A DNA stretch of 64,000 nucleotides from assembly GCA_036741355.1 (NCBI GenBank), contig DAINSK010000004.1, forward strand, positions 80,064 to 144,063. Direction: 5' to 3'. Positions 60,243 to 64,000 of this stretch are shown one piece after another. The first letter of the stretch is position 1. Each line of letters opens with the position of its first letter. The translations under genes and the position numbers were made by a program. The notes below the pieces were generated by a model. That model ran no database searches. It saw nothing but the letters and a program-made list of their open reading frames with translations, and was not told the DNA's origin. The stretch is from JBBRGK01 sp036741355. GTDB lineage: Bacteria > Chloroflexota > Dehalococcoidia > CAUJGQ01.

Positions 60243-60923
60243 TCACAGCGTGAAAAACTGCCTGTCGCCGGCATCGCCGAGCCCTGGGACGATATAGCTG
60301 TGCTCGTCGAGGCGGTCGTCGAGCGCGGCGAGGTGGATAGGCACCTCCGGGTAGAGTTCGTGGACGTGCGCGACGCCCTCGGGCGCCCCAATCAAGCCGA
60401 TGAACTTTATGCGATCGATACCGGCGTCTTTCAGAACGCTGATCGCCGCGACGGCGGAGCCGCCAGTCGCCAGCATCGGGTCCAACACCAGCGCGAGGTC
60501 GAACTCCGGCGGTCTGGGCAGCTTGTTGTAGTACGCGACCGGTTGCAGCGTTTCATGGTCGCGGTACATGCCCAGGTGCCAGACCTGTGCGAGGGGCACC
60601 ATCTGCAAGACTCCGTCCGCCATACTGATTCCGGCACGAAGGATGGGGACGAGGGCGATGCGGTCGGCTAGCTGGTTGCCGGTTGTCGCGGTCAACGGCG
60701 TCTCGATTCGGACGTCTACCAGGCGAGCGTCAGCCAACGCTTCGTAGGCCAGCAGCCACGAAAGCTCGCGGATCAGCTCGCGGAACAGCGTGGGACCTGT
60801 TTCCTTGCTGCGTAGGACGGTGAGTTTATCGCGCACCAGCGGGTGGTTTGATACCACGACGCCGACCGGAGCTGATCCGGAAGGGCCGGTTTGCCGAGAC
60901 GCACCGGCCGGTATGTCTGCCAT
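60243..60923 (-). CDS. upp: Uracil phosphoribosyltransferase
   Basis: A 226-residue salvage enzyme that joins uracil and PRPP to UMP. The PRPP-binding loop LVLDPMLATGGSA (about 146-158), the NHPLVRDKL start, LVPILRAGISMADG and the C-terminal GLGDAGDRQFFTL are all conserved. ATG at 60921-60923 overlaps the stop of the upstream phosphoesterase by one base (TGATG), so translation is coupled; TTG at 60926 would also fit. Length is normal (208-226). Confidence 0.95.
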   Translation of the reverse strand: MADIPAGASRQTGPSGSAPVGVVVSNHPLVRDKLTVLRSKETGPTLFRELIRELSWLLAYEALADARLVDVRIETPLTATTGNQLADRIALVPILRAGISMADGVLQMVPLAQVWHLGMYRDHETLQPVAYYNKLPRPPEFDLALVLDPMLATGGSAVAAISVLKDAGIDRIKFIGLIGAPEGVAHVHELYPEVPIHLAALDDRLDEHSYIVPGLGDAGDRQFFTL

Positions 60924-62236
60924 CAATTACTGCCCGAAACCGGGTTATGACACGTCAACATCCGACCAACCAGCTCGCAACCTAGCATGGAGATGCCGTT
61001 CTCGTTCAGCAACGTGAAACTCCAACCGGCGGGAACCCGTTCCAGTGTCACGTACCCGTATCCATCGAATGAACGTCCTTCCGCGACGGTCGCCCCCGCG
61101 ATGTCAAGGCCGGTGAGCAGCGTAGAAATAGGTGGGTCCAGCTCTGTGCCGCCGTTGCCGACGATCAGCTGGGCCGCGCGGCCGCCGTCGAATCCGAGCG
61201 CCTCGAATAAGTGAAGATGCCCTGAAATCACAGCCCCCACAGAGGCTGGCAGCTCGTTGTGAGAAGCCGCCTGCAGGTTCTCGTCGTCGCGGTACAGTTG
61301 CTCCGTCCCGTCCTCCTCCCCGGCGTGCCCGAATACCCAGATCGGCGCATGCGTCAGCAGAAAGGCGTTCGGCCCGGCCAGATCGCGAATCACAGCCAGC
61401 CGGAGTTCGTAATCCGCTGCTACGACAGGATCGTAGTGGAAGTCGTCAGCGGCTTTGGAGGTGTCGAGCATGAGTAGCTGCAGGTCGCCGGCCTGGATCG
61501 CGTATGGATCCGTGTAGTCCAGGCACGTCGCGGGCATCGGGCCAGCTTCGAGGAAGCGAAACCAGCCGTTACCTTCGCGATCGCAAGCTTCGTGGTTGCC
61601 CCGCATGAAGACCATCGGCGCCGCCGCGAGTAGCTTTGCCTCCGGTTGGAAGAAGTCGGCTATCCAGGTCGCCAGGTTGTCTCCGTAGGGCGAACCCGAA
61701 CAACCGGGATGGTCTGAAGGACAGGGCGACTCGCGGTAGACGTAGTCGCCGACGTGGATCACCAGGTCGGGGTGCCGGGCAGCGGCGCTGACCGCCACGC
61801 GCGCCGCCGGCCAGGCGGTGGAGTCGTTGCAGTCTTGGATATCTTCCTTGCCTTCGAAGTTACTGACCCGGCAGCCGGTGTCGCCCACGATCACTATCCG
61901 CTCGGGCCTCGATTTCGGGAGTGGCAGGGGAATGCCGCCCACATTGGCGAGTACTCCGCCGGCCGGCAACTCCCTTTCGCAAACGAGCGCGGGGAAGTCG
62001 ATGGATGGTTGGGCGCGGACTTCCATGACCAACGACCGCCCATCGAGGCTGACCGCGGGGCAGGCGGGAGCGCGAGTAACGACACGGGCGATCGCATCGC
62101 CGCCGTGTCCAAGCTGGACCCACGCCGCAACCGGCTCTGATCCGGCGGTGAGGGGGGTTCTTGGGCCCGTGAAAACGGCCACGAACGCAACGACGATCAT
62201 CAGTAACGCACTGAATGGCAGGTGATGGTGAGGCAT
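60923..62236 (-). CDS. Secreted metallophosphoesterase (calcineurin-like)
   Basis: A 437-residue exported phosphoesterase. Signal peptide LPFSALLMIVVAFVAVFTG (7-25), then a roughly 90-residue N-terminal region, and the metal motifs: IVIVGDTGCRV, LVIHVGDYVYRE, VFMRGNHEACDRE, LLTHAPIWVFG and ISGHLHLFEAL. It carries a pair-rich Cys insert (ESPCPSDHPGCSG) and a C-terminal beta extension. Substrate unknown. It is the upstream gene of the pair with upp, which is an odd partner for a secreted enzyme. ATG at 62234-62236. Confidence 0.88.
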   Translation of the reverse strand: MPHHHLPFSALLMIVVAFVAVFTGPRTPLTAGSEPVAAWVQLGHGGDAIARVVTRAPACPAVSLDGRSLVMEVRAQPSIDFPALVCERELPAGGVLANVGGIPLPLPKSRPERIVIVGDTGCRVSNFEGKEDIQDCNDSTAWPAARVAVSAAARHPDLVIHVGDYVYRESPCPSDHPGCSGSPYGDNLATWIADFFQPEAKLLAAAPMVFMRGNHEACDREGNGWFRFLEAGPMPATCLDYTDPYAIQAGDLQLLMLDTSKAADDFHYDPVVAADYELRLAVIRDLAGPNAFLLTHAPIWVFGHAGEEDGTEQLYRDDENLQAASHNELPASVGAVISGHLHLFEALGFDGGRAAQLIVGNGGTELDPPISTLLTGLDIAGATVAEGRSFDGYGYVTLERVPAGWSFTLLNENGISMLGCELVGRMLTCHNPVSGSN

Positions 62237-62289
62237 ATGTGCTCCGCATTATATGTGGTGCGCGGCACCCGTCCGCAGGGCCCAGCGCC

Positions 62290-62319
62290 TTGACCGGCAT
62301 AAGCGCTGATTGGTATCCT
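62290..62319 (+). promoter_or_regulatory. Predicted promoter of the tRNA-Thr/tRNA-Thr/tuf operon
   Basis: TTGACC (62290-62295) and TATCCT (62314-62319) are 18 bases apart, and TGG precedes the -10, giving an extended -10. The first tRNA starts 165 bases downstream, so a closer promoter cannot be excluded. Confidence 0.5.
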
Positions 62320-62483
62320 ACAGTGCGAAGCGCGCGACGCAGGTGTGCGTTAGCTTGTCCTCTTTCCCGCATCGCCGGTAGTACCTGGTGACGCAGGTGG
62401 GGGCAGGCCTAGAGGGTCCAGGTCCTGCCTGTCCACGCGTGGCGAGAGCTTTCATGCCCGCGGGACGGGCACCGTAAGCAGAC

Positions 62484-62555
62484 GCCCGGGTGGCGCAATG
62501 GTAGCGCAACCGATTTGTAATCGGTAGGTTAGGGGTTCGAATCCCCTCTCGGGCT
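62484..62555 (+). tRNA. tRNA-Thr (TGT)
   Basis: Cloverleaf with acceptor GCCCGGG/CTCGGGC (one G-U pair), D-arm, anticodon stem ACCGA/TCGGT with loop TTTGTAA (anticodon TGT), T-arm GGGGTTCGAATCCCC, discriminator T. CCA is not encoded. G1-C72 and C2-G71 fit bacterial threonine identity. First gene of the tRNA-Thr/tuf cluster. Confidence 0.95.
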
Positions 62556-62640
62556 CCTGACCGTTGGCTGGCCGCTCGGGGACGAAACGGCCCGAAGTCT
62601 TACAGAGCACGATCACCCCGCTGGCAGACACCCGCAAGCT

Positions 62641-62716
62641 GCCCTCATAGCTCAGCCGGCAGAGCGCGTTCTTGGTAAGAACGAGGTCTCCAGTTCGAAT
62701 CTGGATGAGGGCTCCA
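62641..62716 (+). tRNA. tRNA-Thr (GGT)
   Basis: Cloverleaf with acceptor GCCCTCA/TGAGGGC, D-arm GCTC/GAGC, anticodon stem CGTTC/GAACG with loop TTGGTAA (anticodon GGT), T-arm with TTCGAAT, discriminator T and encoded CCA (62714-62716). It lies 78 bases before the EF-Tu start codon. In many bacteria this tRNA cluster before tuf also holds tRNA-Tyr and tRNA-Gly; neither is here. Confidence 0.96.
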
Positions 62717-62794
62717 AGCGTGACAAGGCGCCGCGGCTCCATCGCACCGCGGCGCATTTAAATTGTGTGACTGTTCGAGGAGGGAGAGCAGCAG

Positions 62795-63994
<1,200 letters not shown>

Positions 63995-64000
63995 GTTATG

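Overview
The window is bacterial chromosomal DNA, high in GC and densely coded on both strands. It uses GTG and TTG starts often and has many 1-4 base start/stop overlaps. The gene set (EF-Tu preceded by two tRNA-Thr genes, PdxS/PdxT, an R3H/SpoIIIAA-type ATPase, a DUF6788-like protein, Uma2, many lipoproteins, no outer-membrane assembly genes) best fits a Chloroflexota bacterium, perhaps near Thermomicrobia. That placement is inference; no rRNA gene is present. There is no prophage, CRISPR array, complete insertion sequence or replication origin.

Layout. 1-6.0 kb: rdgB (cut by the edge), a secreted S53 peptidase, a Uma2 nuclease, a cyclase/epoxide-hydrolase pair, an MFS remnant, an aldo/keto reductase and a VanY-type peptidase. 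6.0-10.8 kb: a 1138-residue ABC exporter fused to a zinc ribbon, a degenerate peptidase-like domain, a cNMP domain and an FHA domain; an alpha/beta-hydrolase stub; an IMPase. 11.0-13.5 kb: a tandem rhodanese with in-frame UGA at its catalytic cysteine codon, a lipoprotein and a MoaD/ThiS-like protein. 13.5-21.2 kb: small regulators, DinB, a DUF6788-Clp_N protein, an FAH-family enzyme, a thioredoxin-TPR protein, gpsA, an MBL-fold hydrolase and a PHP phosphatase. 21.4-25.4 kb: a peptide-type ABC importer (oppB, oppC, binding protein) without ATPases. 25.5-32.1 kb: lon, cvpA, an HNH nuclease, two RCK proteins, a methyltransferase and a phosphoesterase. 32.2-36.7 kb: pdxS, pdxT, a GNAT-like protein and the R3H ATPase. 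37-46.8 kb: an orphan xanthine-dehydrogenase-family large subunit, a toxin-antitoxin pair, a frameshifted acyl-CoA synthetase, an atypical DAHP-synthase homologue, a CoA-transferase, an enoyl-CoA-hydratase stub, tRNA-Tyr and a PEP-mutase-family lyase. 46.9-56.9 kb: a sugar epimerase, a phosphoesterase lipoprotein, an ABC-F protein behind an attenuator-like terminator, TyrRS, a LuxR regulator, an HtrA-like protease and an amidase with a small coupled gene. 57-64 kb: a two-component system, a rubrerythrin-VIT1 protein, upp, a secreted phosphoesterase, two tRNA-Thr genes and tuf.

Two observations stand out. First, the tyrosyl-tRNA synthetase is of archaeal/eukaryotic type, and the tRNA-Tyr 5.7 kb away has the matching archaeal form (C1-G72, A73, five-base variable loop) instead of the bacterial long-armed form. 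This looks like a co-inherited archaeal-type tyrosine decoding pair. Second, the rhodanese has TGA exactly where the catalytic cysteine codon belongs. A 7-bp hairpin with a GGC loop starts its loop 17 bases downstream, and the frame continues for a full-length C-terminus, so it is a candidate selenoprotein. Also notable are the exporter fusion, the DAHP-synthase homologue that has lost key residues, three related palindromic intergenic elements, and three genes reduced to 5' stubs.
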